Shown: positions 38,632-47,437 of the stretch, in pieces
Layout: each line of letters starts with the position of its first letter
How positions within the stretch are numbered: position 1 is the stretch's first letter
DNA from: Bacteroidota bacterium
Lineage (GTDB): Bacteria > Bacteroidota > Bacteroidia > Chitinophagales > Chitinophagaceae
NCBI GenBank assembly: GCA_013285915.1
Contig: JABDGS010000003.1
Location: 17,711 to 81,710, forward strand
DNA length: 64,000 nt
Direction: 5' to 3'
Notes under the pieces: model-generated
The model's input: only the letters and a program-made list of their open reading frames with translations
What the model was told of the DNA's origin: nothing
The model's database searches: none
Position numbers and translations under genes: made by a program

Positions 38632-40353
38632 TCAGGGATGCAGATACACCAGCTTTCCTTCAAACATCGTCCATAACACCTGTGTATTTTTCATGCTTTC
38701 AGGGCTAACTGTTAATACATCCCGGTCAAGCAATATCATATCTGCATATTTACCGGGCACGATAGAACCAATCATTTTTTCACGCATCAGCGCTTTGGCA
38801 GCATTAATAGTATAGGCGTACAGCATGGCTATGCGTGGCATGCATTGCGTGCTGTCTAAAACGCCCAATCTGCCGCGGCGGGTTTCTGCTTCGTATATCG
38901 CTTCAAAAGGGTTGGCGGTACTAACATTCCAGTCGCTTGCCCCGCAAATAATAGTACCTGCCTGCAGCAGGCTGCGTGCGGGATATTGGTACTTGTACAG
39001 CTCTGCATCAACATAAGGTTTTACAATATCAATGGTAGTGGGGTCGCCCAAAGCCCATAACAATTGCAGTGATGCAAGCACTCGTAATTTGCTGAAGCGC
39101 GTGATATCTTCAAATTTCATTACCTGTACATGGGTAATAGTATGTGGCAGGTTGCTGTAGCCGTTGGTTTTGCGCACCGCATCAAAACCGTTGAGTGTTT
39201 CAGTAACAGCACGATCGCCAATTGCATGTACATGTACCAGCAGGTTTTGCTTGTCAGCAGCAATAGCAAAGCGTGCAAAATTTGCAGGCTTATACATTAA
39301 AGCGCCATAGCTGCCGCTATTTATATATGGTTTTGAGAGTGCTGCTGTTTGTGTGGGATATTCAATAACGCCGTCAGCAAATATTTTAAAGCCAATTATT
39401 TCTATATTATGATAGCTATTATAAGTTGCCTGCAGTTTTTTAAGCTTGTTTATTTGCGGCTGCGGTAATACATCAGCATCCGCAACAACAACAGCAGACA
39501 CATGGGCTGTTAGCTTATTATGCTGCGCCAGGTATTTATAGCCATTAAGATAATAATAAATACTGTCTTTTATATTGCCTGCAGCAGGGTCTAACCACGC
39601 AGTAATACCGAGTGCATTATTATATGTCAGTGCTTTTGCCGCCGCAATATTATCATCGGCGTGGGTTTTGGGCAATACTGCTTTTACTTTTGCAAAACCG
39701 CTGTCGGCAAAAAAACCATTAGGCTCCTCATTGGCATCAACATTAAAATATTTTTTTGTGCTGGCTGGTAAGCTTTGAATAAAAGCTCTGTTAATACCTG
39801 CCATCTTCATTAATGAGGCGTTAGCCCAGCCTGTATGTCCATCACTGCCGCGCAACAGCACTGGTTGATTTGTGTAACTGCCATTGCTGAATACTTTATG
39901 CAACTCATCAATATTGCGCCATGTTTCAATATTTATTCCATCAATCACCAAAAAATTGCCTATCATGCCAAAGCCGTTTTGCTTTACTTCATCGGCATAA
40001 GCGGCCAAGTTGGGTATAGTCAAAACACTGTCGTCAACATTGGCACGCATTAGTCCCTCACCACCTTCAACTGCATGGTTATGGCTGTCAATAAAGCCGG
40101 GTAAAATGCAGGCACCGTGCATATCAATTAACGCAACAGTGGCGGGCAGCGATTTTTTTACCTTATCAAGATTGCCAACAGCTACTATTTTATTGCCTTT
40201 AATGGCAACAGCTTCGGCATAAGGGTGCAGAAAATCAGCGGTAAATATTTTTGCGTTGAATAGAATTTTTTGAGATGAATCAAATCCGCCATGCTGGCAA
40301 AAAATTTTGACTGGCAATATTGTAGAAAGCAGAAAGGTAAATAGTATTCTCAT
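38632..40353 (-). CDS. Secreted amidohydrolase (YtcJ-like)
   Basis: A 573-residue metal-dependent hydrolase with a signal peptide (ends VKIFCQ). The metal-binding HxH lies in GFIDSHNHAVEG (about 83-94). Further ligands are probably in LVHVHAIGDRAV and HTITHVQV, and the closing sheet contains GSIVPGKYADMILLDRD, as in family members. YtcJ-like enzymes hydrolyse N-substituted amides, and substrates vary widely. It stands alone on the minus strand. Confidence 0.9.
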   Translation of the reverse strand: MRILFTFLLSTILPVKIFCQHGGFDSSQKILFNAKIFTADFLHPYAEAVAIKGNKIVAVGNLDKVKKSLPATVALIDMHGACILPGFIDSHNHAVEGGEGLMRANVDDSVLTIPNLAAYADEVKQNGFGMIGNFLVIDGINIETWRNIDELHKVFSNGSYTNQPVLLRGSDGHTGWANASLMKMAGINRAFIQSLPASTKKYFNVDANEEPNGFFADSGFAKVKAVLPKTHADDNIAAAKALTYNNALGITAWLDPAAGNIKDSIYYYLNGYKYLAQHNKLTAHVSAVVVADADVLPQPQINKLKKLQATYNSYHNIEIIGFKIFADGVIEYPTQTAALSKPYINSGSYGALMYKPANFARFAIAADKQNLLVHVHAIGDRAVTETLNGFDAVRKTNGYSNLPHTITHVQVMKFEDITRFSKLRVLASLQLLWALGDPTTIDIVKPYVDAELYKYQYPARSLLQAGTIICGASDWNVSTANPFEAIYEAETRRGRLGVLDSTQCMPRIAMLYAYTINAAKALMREKMIGSIVPGKYADMILLDRDVLTVSPESMKNTQVLWTMFEGKLVYLHP

Positions 40354-40431
40354 GCAGTTGATTAAATCTACGAATTACGAATCAATACGAATATACGAAT
40401 TGTGAGCAGCGTATATAATTACGAATTATGA
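40354..40431. repeat. Short spacer of near-tandem TACGAAT words
   Basis: Between the amidohydrolase start and the next stop lie several copies of TACGAATTACGAAT-like words (40370-40430). Such word repeats are frequent in spacers of this phylum. They can pair with one another, but no defined function can be assigned. Confidence 0.5.
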
Positions 40432-40947
40432 TCATTGCGCGCTGGTACCAGGGTGCATTATTTTGTAACGCCGGTAAAGCCAAAGTGCCAAAACAAATGC
40501 GCCCGCGCTCATCAAGCAAAGAATTGTGCCTCCAAGTAAATCATCACTTGCAGATTGCCTGAAAAGTTGCTTTCCATTAGCATCTTTTATAGCAATAACG
40601 ACAGGAACATTGCCATTTATATTTAAATACGAAGTATCTAAATAAAAAGCGTACACTTTACCTGTGTCAATCCGCAGGAAAACTGAATCTTCAACCGCAG
40701 ATGCATAACTATGTTTGTGAAGGCTTACAACTATTTTATTTTCCCACCCGGCCACTGTAAATACAGCGTCAAAAAAATGACCACCCTTGGTTGATATGTA
40801 CTCAGAAAGGCTTTTTTTAATAACTCTACCATAGCTAGCCTTCAACAACCCGGGTGTTTTTGTTGCCAAGTGGAAAAAAGACAGACCAACAAAAAATACA
40901 CAAGCATATAATGCTAAGGCAACTATTAAAAATATTTTTCTACCCAT
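40432..40947 (-). CDS. Two-helix membrane protein, hypothetical
   Basis: A 171-residue protein with a transmembrane helix at each end: KIFLIVALALYACVFFVGLSFF near the N-terminus and LLGGTILCLMSAGAFVLALWLY near the C-terminus. Between them lies a non-cytoplasmic domain of about 110 residues, probably beta-rich. The tail RRYKIMHPGTSAQ is basic and cytoplasmic. No family recognised. It is 78 bases upstream of the amidohydrolase gene on the same strand and may be co-transcribed with it. Confidence 0.65.
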   Translation of the reverse strand: MGRKIFLIVALALYACVFFVGLSFFHLATKTPGLLKASYGRVIKKSLSEYISTKGGHFFDAVFTVAGWENKIVVSLHKHSYASAVEDSVFLRIDTGKVYAFYLDTSYLNINGNVPVVIAIKDANGKQLFRQSASDDLLGGTILCLMSAGAFVLALWLYRRYKIMHPGTSAQ

Positions 40948-41027
40948 CTTCTTTATTTAACCCAGGCAAACCAGGTATACTTTAAGTTTTTGCCGGTTAA
41001 CAAATGTAAAGACAGACTGCGCAACAA

Positions 41028-41055
41028 AAAACCCCAGCAATAATACCGGGGTTTT
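41028..41055 (-). terminator. Rho-independent terminator
   Basis: AAAACCCC (41028-41035) pairs with GGGGTTTT (41048-41055) around 12 bases, with T-rich tails on both strands. It lies 93 bases beyond the stop of the WG-repeat gene. Confidence 0.8.
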
Positions 41056-41148
41056 GTTTTTTATGTCTACTTGGGTTACAGGCTGTAAATAATTTAAAAG
41101 TCGACTAAATCATTATTTGTTTTTGCCAGATGGGAGATCAATAAATAC

Positions 41149-42270
41149 CTACAACACTTTATTTCCCTTGGTGTCAATATAAAAGCTGTTGCTGCCAACG
41201 GTAACTTTCGCAAAACCGTGGCTAAATTGCCGTGCTTTATCAAACTGCGGCAGTATAACCCATTTGCCGGTTTTATCAATAAAGCCAACTTTTCCTTTTT
41301 GCATGGCTATTGCATAACCTTCGTTAAACGATTGCATCATATCTTCAAACTGCAGCGCAATTACCTCCTTCCCGGTTTTATCAACGTAACCAACTTTTTG
41401 GTGCACGTCAGTTGCACCTGCTATTTCTTTATTAGGCGATGTGCCGGTTTCCACGCCTACACAGGCAAAGCCTTCGTACCATTGCTCAATATTGTCGTAT
41501 TTTCCATACGGCACTATAATATCACCATTGCCATCCATAATAGCATTTTGCGTTCCCTTACCGGCAACAGTTTTATTTACTACGTAGGCGCCATCGTGCG
41601 GGTAGAATACACCGTCGGCATCAAGCTTTTTTATTACAGCACCCTTATCATCCAGCAAATACCAGCCGCTATCATTGCTTAATGCATATCTTTTATTTAC
41701 ATCGTCGTAATATAACTCCTTAAACTCTTTAACCGGCAGCACAACATCCCCTTTCAGGTTAACCACTTTTTTACCGCCGTCTTTCGGGTGTACAATGTAT
41801 ATATCACCTGTAATGTTTTGCGGGCCTTCTTCATTTACGCAGGGTATAACTTCTTTTCCGGTTTTATCAATAAGGCCGTAATCGCCATCTTTATTTGCAA
41901 CTGTAGCGTAACCGCCAAAAAATGAAAACGCGTTGGTATACCCCGACAGGTCAAGCACTTTTTTGCCGGTTTTATCAATATAGTAAAAGGGACCTTTCTC
42001 CCCTGCTTGCACCAACCCCAACCCTTCCCTGAAAGTTTGCACATTGTACTGGTAGGGTATCAGTTCTTTACCGTTTGAATCAACATAAGTAGATGAATCA
42101 CCCAATGAGGCGCGCGCAAACCCTTCAGAAAAACTATCCACATTATTATACATCGCTTCCAGGTTTATACGGGCTTTTTCAAAGGCAATATCCGCAGGTT
42201 CGGTGGGTTGTGTGCCCTTACAGGCAATAAAACCTGCAATTACAAGCACAGCTATAACTAATTTTGACAT
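41149..42270 (-). CDS. WG-repeat lipoprotein
   Basis: A 373-residue lipoprotein: the signal ends VIAGFIAC, with the lipidated cysteine at about residue 16. The mature protein is made of about ten WG-type repeats of 20-40 residues (for example YIDKTGKKVLDLSGYTNAF, VGFIDKTGKWVILPQFDKA). These beta-repeats are thought to be binding surfaces. The ATG at 42270 was preferred over one 18 codons upstream because it begins the lipoprotein signal. Likely surface or periplasmic; partner unknown. Confidence 0.9.
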   Translation of the reverse strand: MSKLVIAVLVIAGFIACKGTQPTEPADIAFEKARINLEAMYNNVDSFSEGFARASLGDSSTYVDSNGKELIPYQYNVQTFREGLGLVQAGEKGPFYYIDKTGKKVLDLSGYTNAFSFFGGYATVANKDGDYGLIDKTGKEVIPCVNEEGPQNITGDIYIVHPKDGGKKVVNLKGDVVLPVKEFKELYYDDVNKRYALSNDSGWYLLDDKGAVIKKLDADGVFYPHDGAYVVNKTVAGKGTQNAIMDGNGDIIVPYGKYDNIEQWYEGFACVGVETGTSPNKEIAGATDVHQKVGYVDKTGKEVIALQFEDMMQSFNEGYAIAMQKGKVGFIDKTGKWVILPQFDKARQFSHGFAKVTVGSNSFYIDTKGNKVL

Positions 42271-42385
42271 AGCGGGTTTTTTATAAAAGTACACGCGCAG
42301 CCAGGTGCTATTTATACCCACCAATGGGTATTATAGGCCAAAAAACCCGCGAAAACGCGGTTTTTTAAAAAAAATTGCGTTGTTT

Positions 42386-42410
42386 GTAACTTTTTAAGCG
42401 GTGCTGCGTA
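42386..42410 (+). promoter_or_regulatory. Putative ECF-type autoregulated promoter
   Basis: GTAAC (42386-42390) and CGTA (42407-42410) are separated by 16 bases. This is the classic ECF sigma -35/-10 layout, 45 bases before the sigma-factor start at 42455. ECF factors commonly transcribe their own operon. The call rests on two short motifs. Confidence 0.45.
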
Positions 42411-42454
42411 CAACATAACAATAACGAAGGTGAGAAAATTGATACACGCTGTTT

Positions 42455-42940
42455 ATGACCGAACGAGAATATAACGAATGTGTGAATTTATATGCTGACA
42501 ATGTATTTCGCTTTATAGTGAAAAACCTTCGCCATGAAGAGGATGCGCGGGATATTGTGCAAACAGCTTTTGAAAAATTGTGGCGTAACCGGGATATTGT
42601 GGAGACGGAGAAGAGCAAGAGTTACCTTTTTACAGTGGCCTACAACCAAATGATAGACCATATACGCAAGGTGAAAAGGATACAATTGAAGGATGATTTT
42701 TCAGCGGATGCAAGGGTGCAAACCTACCAGGTAAACAATTTGAAAAAGAACCTGCAGGAAGCACTTAACCAGCTGAGCGATACCCAAAAAAGCCTGGTTT
42801 TATTAAAAGACTATGAAGGATACAGCTATGAAGAAATAGGACAAATAATGGGATTGAACGAGAGCCAGGTTAAAGTATATTTACACCGTGCACGATTAAC
42901 ATTGAGAAACTATTTAGTGAGCCCTGAAAATGTGATGTAA
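42455..42940 (+). CDS. ECF-type RNA polymerase sigma factor
   Basis: A 161-residue sigma-70-family factor. Region 2 lies at about 8-75 (YADNVFRFIVKNLRHEEDA, FTVAYNQMIDHIRK) and region 4 at about 105-155 (KDYEGYSYEEIGQIMGLNE, VYLHRARLTLRNYL). It starts a three-gene unit: an anti-sigma-like membrane protein follows after two bases, then an outer-membrane beta-barrel protein. That suggests envelope stress or surface control. An ECF-like promoter motif precedes it. Confidence 0.93.
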   Translation: MTEREYNECVNLYADNVFRFIVKNLRHEEDARDIVQTAFEKLWRNRDIVETEKSKSYLFTVAYNQMIDHIRKVKRIQLKDDFSADARVQTYQVNNLKKNLQEALNQLSDTQKSLVLLKDYEGYSYEEIGQIMGLNESQVKVYLHRARLTLRNYLVSPENVM

Positions 42941-42942
42941 CT

Positions 42943-44037
42943 ATGAGTATGATAAACAAGCATAACTACGAGGAATGGTTTTTACTGTACGCGGATGATG
43001 AATTAAACCATCAGCAGCGGGCAGCAGTAGAACTGTTTGTGCAGCAAAACCCAGGTATGGGTGCTGAGCTGGAAACATTTATGCAGATGAAGCTGCAGCC
43101 CGAAGAAGGTATTGTTTTTCCCGGCAAACAATCCTTGTACAAAACATCTGATGTTGACATAAACATCAACAATTACGGAGCGTTCTTTTTATTTTATATT
43201 GACAGGGAGTTAGACGAAACGGCGAGGGAGAAGGTTGAAAAATTTGTATTACAGCATCCGCAACTGCAGGATGAATTTACACTGCTTAAGCAAACAGTAT
43301 TGCAACCGGAAGCAATAGTGTTTGGCGACAAAAGCAGCTTGTACAGAAAGGAAGAAGGCAGGCGTATTTACCCATTGTATTTGCGCTTTGCAGCAGCGGC
43401 AGCGTTAATTGGCATAGCTGTTTTGGGTTGGTGGTTATACCCTGCAGGCACTACTCATCCGGGAGTACACCCTGTAGCAGACCACAGCATCAAAACAAAA
43501 CCTGTTACTACGCAAACGCTACCGCAGGCAACTGATAAAATACAGCCTGTTGCACCAGTGCAACATGATATTCAGCAAAGCACAGCGGTTGTTAATAAAA
43601 AACAACCCAAGCAAAATAAAGCTGTAACGCCAGTACCAGTGGTAAATGAAGCACCTGCGCAACATACGGTTAATAACAGTGATTTGGCTGATAATGATAA
43701 TACAAAAGGCAATAAAGACGAACACATTGCCCCTTTACAGCCGCTACCAGTTATTAAAGAAACAGACCCAACATTGGCAAATGCAGGCAATGCGCTTGTA
43801 AATGAAATTAAGCCGCCCACTGTAATAGATACTGATGGAGACAGGGATAGGGATAAGACTAACACAGTTTATACGCAGGTGGCTTATAACGTGCCTTACA
43901 AAGTATTAGATACCAACGATGATGAAGACCGCTCAGTTTACGTAGGGTCTCTCGAACTGAATAAAGATAAAATAAGAGGATTTCTTAAACGCGCAGGGCG
44001 CTTATTTGGCAGCAAAGCAAAAAAAGATACAGACTAA
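42943..44037 (+). CDS. Anti-sigma-like membrane protein with duplicated N-terminal domain
   Basis: A 364-residue protein. Residues 9-67 and 78-137 are two copies of one unit (WFLLYADDELNHQQRAAVEL against FFLFYIDRELDETAREKVEK, each ending in KQSLYK or KSSLYR), resembling anti-sigma zinc-finger domains but lacking the Cys/His ligands. One transmembrane helix follows at about 145-162. The outer part is low-complexity, rich in Thr, Pro, Gln and Asp (about 165-290). It is encoded two bases after the sigma factor and probably binds it at the membrane. The role as anti-sigma is inference. Confidence 0.75.
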   Translation: MSMINKHNYEEWFLLYADDELNHQQRAAVELFVQQNPGMGAELETFMQMKLQPEEGIVFPGKQSLYKTSDVDININNYGAFFLFYIDRELDETAREKVEKFVLQHPQLQDEFTLLKQTVLQPEAIVFGDKSSLYRKEEGRRIYPLYLRFAAAAALIGIAVLGWWLYPAGTTHPGVHPVADHSIKTKPVTTQTLPQATDKIQPVAPVQHDIQQSTAVVNKKQPKQNKAVTPVPVVNEAPAQHTVNNSDLADNDNTKGNKDEHIAPLQPLPVIKETDPTLANAGNALVNEIKPPTVIDTDGDRDRDKTNTVYTQVAYNVPYKVLDTNDDEDRSVYVGSLELNKDKIRGFLKRAGRLFGSKAKKDTD

Positions 44038-44103
44038 CGCATGCCATTACCTAACCCATAGCAAAACGCCCGTGAAACATTTAGAATTTTTAACACAACT
44101 ATT

Positions 44104-44982
44104 ATGAAAAGATTTTTTTCAGGTATGGTGGCAGTGATGCTGGCCCTGCAGGGATTTGCCCAAACCGACACGACAAAGAAAGACCAGGTAGATACCATAC
44201 ACGTTGGCAATTTTATCATTATTCAAAAAAATAAAGACCGTAACTACGGCAGCGACTCTGGTTATAATACATGGGGCGATCACAATTATAACTTTAACCT
44301 CAACCTGTTTGGAAGCAACCACGTACGCAACAGCCACTCAAACCTAACTACCAACTGGTTTATATTTGATGTTGGCCTAACCAACTGGAACGATCAAACT
44401 GCTTATGGCTCAGCAGAAGCAAATGCTTTTTTACATGCTAACGGTGGTGCACCGTTCACCAAGGAAGATCTGAAGCTGCAAACAGTAAAGTCTACCAATA
44501 TTAATGTTTGGTTTTTTATGCAAAAACTCAACATAACCAAACACGTGCTTAACCTTAAATACGGCCTTGGTTTAGAGATGTTTAACTTCAGGTATTCAAA
44601 CAACATCAGCTATAACAAATCACCGGTGTATATATACAGGGATGCTGTTGATTTTACAAAAGATAAGCTGTATACAAGTTATATTTCTGTACCAATGATG
44701 CTTAATATTAATACTACGCCTGAAAAGAAAAGGGGCTTTAGTTTTAGCGGTGGTATAAGCGCGGGCTACAGGGTAGGCACGCATATAAAACAAAAAAGCA
44801 GTGCAGACGGCAAGCATAAAATAGGCGGTGATTTTGACCTTGACCCATGGCGCGTGGCATACATTGCAGAACTTGGCCTGGGGCCGATAAGATTATATGG
44901 CAGCTACAGCCTGAACCCGCTTCAGCAGGATGCTGTAAAGCAATATCCTTATACCATTGGGTTTAGGTTAAGTAACTGGTGA
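44104..44982 (+). CDS. Outer-membrane beta-barrel protein (PorT-like)
   Basis: A 292-residue protein with a signal peptide (ends ALQGFAQ). The mature part alternates hydrophobic and polar residues in beta-strands with aromatic girdles, and ends with a terminal strand typical of outer-membrane barrels (QYPYTIGFRLSNW). The segment KYGLGLEMFNFRYSNN is barrel-like. It is the third gene of the sigma/anti-sigma unit and might be a target or partner of the regulator. Function unknown. Confidence 0.75.
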   Translation: MKRFFSGMVAVMLALQGFAQTDTTKKDQVDTIHVGNFIIIQKNKDRNYGSDSGYNTWGDHNYNFNLNLFGSNHVRNSHSNLTTNWFIFDVGLTNWNDQTAYGSAEANAFLHANGGAPFTKEDLKLQTVKSTNINVWFFMQKLNITKHVLNLKYGLGLEMFNFRYSNNISYNKSPVYIYRDAVDFTKDKLYTSYISVPMMLNINTTPEKKRGFSFSGGISAGYRVGTHIKQKSSADGKHKIGGDFDLDPWRVAYIAELGLGPIRLYGSYSLNPLQQDAVKQYPYTIGFRLSNW

Positions 44983-45532
44983 GAAGTGAAAAGGCAAAAG
45001 TGAAGTTTCGTTAATCGTCAATCGTGAAACGTGAATGCGATGCGTGCAGCTTAAAGCGTAAAGCCTACAACTTTCTTATACATATTTTCTCGTTTGTGCA
45101 TTTTCAGATGTACACAGGGTGCTGGTTTTCCGGCGCCCTTCTTTTTGCCAACCCCCCTAAAGGGGACTTATGAGCTGCGAGTTAGTTAAGTTCTAATAAG
45201 AATGTAAACACTCTATAAACAATAATCAACACTCAATGCTCAAGTAAAGTAATCAACTATATGTTTTGTTGAAATTCAATATCTAGTGTCTGCTCCCCTG
45301 GAGCAATTAAAGAACTATAATTTTATTCGCTACAAAGCTTTTACCCCTCCGGAGTAAGGCAAGACAGCTTTTGTGAAATGAATAAAAATATGCTCTGCCA
45401 ATACCCCTCCGCTAACTATATAAAATAAATTACCGCTCACTCTCTTTCCACTGGAATATTGAGTGTTGATTATTGCTTATTGAGTGTTTCACTGAATGGG
45501 AGTAACGCAAAGGCATACGGGAGGGCGTAATT
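44983..45532. other. Convergent spacer with repeats, no gene
   Basis: A 550-base stretch between convergent operons. It holds CGTCAATCGTGAAACGTGAA-like words near 45010, a CCCC-TAAA-GGGG hairpin at 45154-45165, and a long inverted repeat (listed separately). I see no gene and no clean terminator with a U-tract, so these structures may serve as one. Confidence 0.65.
45206..45489. repeat. Long inverted repeat (32-base arms)
   Basis: Positions 45206-45237 and 45458-45489 are reverse complements with two mismatches; the innermost 18 bases are identical (CAATAATCAACACTCAAT against its complement). The 220-base spacer is non-coding. It sits between two convergent genes. Confidence 0.75.
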
Positions 45533-46351
45533 CTAAATTTTGCCCGCTACATACATTTGGTCAAATGTGGGTTGCTGGCTGCCGCCTTCTTTTTCAAGCG
45601 TAACCGCAAACATTTGGGCGGTGGGAATATTTTTCATTTTGCAAACGCCATCGCAGTCGCCAATTAAGCCGGCATCAACCGGTTTACCGTCAACAATGGC
45701 CCAAAGCTGGTATTGTTTGCCTGTTGGCGCCTGTGGCAGCTTATTTACATAAACATACACGTCTTTTGTTCGGGTATCCCAATAAACTGTAGCAACATCG
45801 CCTTCCCTGCCTTTAACGCCGCCCATTTTCACCACATGCATGGCACTGTCCTGGAAAATATTAACCGTTTGCTGCAAGCTGTTATATTTTGTTTGGTATG
45901 CCTGCAGGGTTTTTTGGTTATTTAGTAAAGCCTCATAATCATTTGAAACACTACTGTATTTATCGTAGTAAAAGTAATTAAAGCCCGCACTCACTACCAG
46001 CAGGATTGAGGCTGCAACGGCAATATACCGCCACGCGCCCGGTGTGGTAATTTGCACCACTTTAGCGGGCTGGCTTACGGGTACGGGCGTTTCCGCCGGT
46101 ATTATTACCATTTTTGGCTCCTCAAATTCATCCTCAAGCGCATCCATTATCTGCTGCTTTAACTCAGCAGGCGGTGTTATACCATCTTCAGAAATATTGC
46201 TTTGTATAAGCGATGCAAACGCATCAACAGCCTGTTTTATTCCAGGGTATTGCACAGCAAGAGCTTCCAGTTCAGCCGCCTCCTCTGCACTGGCCAAACC
46301 CAGTACATAAGTTTCAATAATACCGCTCTCTATGTATGCATTAACGTCCAC
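45533..46351 (-). CDS. Anti-sigma factor (RskA-like)
   Basis: A 272-residue membrane protein. The N-terminal 75 residues form an anti-sigma-type helical domain (IETYVLGLASAEEAAELEAL). A transmembrane helix lies at about 108-126, followed by a coiled coil and an outer domain matching the RskA C-terminal family (TVYWDTRTKDVYVYVNKLP, QLWAIVDGKPVDAGLIG). It is encoded eight bases after the sigma factor and probably holds that factor at the membrane. Confidence 0.9.
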   Translation of the reverse strand: MDVNAYIESGIIETYVLGLASAEEAAELEALAVQYPGIKQAVDAFASLIQSNISEDGITPPAELKQQIMDALEDEFEEPKMVIIPAETPVPVSQPAKVVQITTPGAWRYIAVAASILLVVSAGFNYFYYDKYSSVSNDYEALLNNQKTLQAYQTKYNSLQQTVNIFQDSAMHVVKMGGVKGREGDVATVYWDTRTKDVYVYVNKLPQAPTGKQYQLWAIVDGKPVDAGLIGDCDGVCKMKNIPTAQMFAVTLEKEGGSQQPTFDQMYVAGKI

Positions 46352-46359
46352 CGCTATAT

Positions 46360-46905
46360 TTATGGTTTTATTATTTCACGTAATTGTATAAGCGCAGCAC
46401 GCAGCCTTGTTTTAACCGTTCCCAAGGGAATATCAAGCATTTTTGAGATCTCATCCTGTGTGTAACCCTGGAAATAGGCCAATTCTACAAGAGACCTGTA
46501 TTCTTCCTTAAGCTTAAACACCAGTTTCCGCAATCCTATTTTGTCAATGTTGGTTGATACGGTGCCGACTGAGTCATATACGGCTTCGGTTAGTTCCCGG
46601 TTTTGCTGGTTGTTGTTAAACCCCTTACTTCTCACCATATCTATGGAAGCATTGCGGGTAATATTCATCATCCAGGTAAATAACCTGCCTTTGGTTGCAT
46701 CGTACATTTCAATCTGCCGCCATATTTTAATAAATACTTCCTGCAGCACGTCATTGGCCATTTCACGGTCGGGCATAATAGACAAAACCACTGAGTATAA
46801 GGCGCCTGAGTAATTATCGTATAAGTAACTAAATGCCTGCTGCTGCCGTTCTTTCAACAGTGCAACAAGTTCAGCTTCAGTATATTTATTAGCTATATCA
46901 GGCAT
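46360..46905 (-). CDS. ECF-type RNA polymerase sigma factor
   Basis: A 181-residue sigma-70-family factor with region 2 at about 18-90 (FSYLYDNYSGALYSVV, FTWMMNITRNASIDMVR) and region 4 at about 125-180 (YFQGYTQDEISKMLDIPL, TVKTRLRAALIQLREI). Of the SigK type in sequence. Its anti-sigma partner follows. It starts 44 bases after the gcvH stop, so read-through from gcvH is possible. No ECF-type GTAAC box was seen just upstream. Confidence 0.93.
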   Translation of the reverse strand: MPDIANKYTEAELVALLKERQQQAFSYLYDNYSGALYSVVLSIMPDREMANDVLQEVFIKIWRQIEMYDATKGRLFTWMMNITRNASIDMVRSKGFNNNQQNRELTEAVYDSVGTVSTNIDKIGLRKLVFKLKEEYRSLVELAYFQGYTQDEISKMLDIPLGTVKTRLRAALIQLREIIKP

Positions 46906-46949
46906 TTTTCCGGGAGAGAAGATGAATTATATTTTTAAGGCAAACTTAA

Positions 46950-47330
46950 TTATCCAACCAGCTTTTCATACGCTGCCGCATCCATAAGCCCATCAATATC
47001 GGCCAGGTTGGTAAGTTCAATTTTAACCATCCAGCCTTCGCCATAAGGGTCGCTGTTCACCAGTTCAGGCTCTCTTTCAAGTTCGCTGTTTACTTCAACA
47101 ATTGTTGCTGCAACAGGCAAAAACAGGTCGCTAACTGTTTTTACAGCTTCAACTGTACCAAAAATTTCTCCTTCCGCAAGTGTCTTTCCTACCGTGTTAA
47201 TATCAACATACACAATATCGCCTAACTCGCCTTGTGCAAAACTGGTTATGCCAACAAGGGCAGTATTGCCGCCAATAACTTTTATCCACTCGTGGTCTTT
47301 GGTATATTTCAGCTCAGATGGAAAACTCAT
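46950..47330 (-). CDS. gcvH: Glycine cleavage system H protein
   Basis: A 126-residue lipoyl carrier that shuttles the aminomethyl group in glycine cleavage. The lipoylated lysine is in VEAVKTVSD at about 64, and the family opening KYTKDHEWI and the WMVKIEL strand near the C-terminus are present. The other Gcv genes are not in the window, as is usual in Bacteroidota. Confidence 0.96.
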   Translation of the reverse strand: MSFPSELKYTKDHEWIKVIGGNTALVGITSFAQGELGDIVYVDINTVGKTLAEGEIFGTVEAVKTVSDLFLPVAATIVEVNSELEREPELVNSDPYGEGWMVKIELTNLADIDGLMDAAAYEKLVG

Positions 47331-47437
47331 AATATTCTATTTTAGTTGTACAAATATTCATTTTTCTTCCGAAATCCGTCCGCACCGGCAGCATTTTATT
47401 TGCATTGCCATTTAGCAACGGGCATACAATGCCATTA

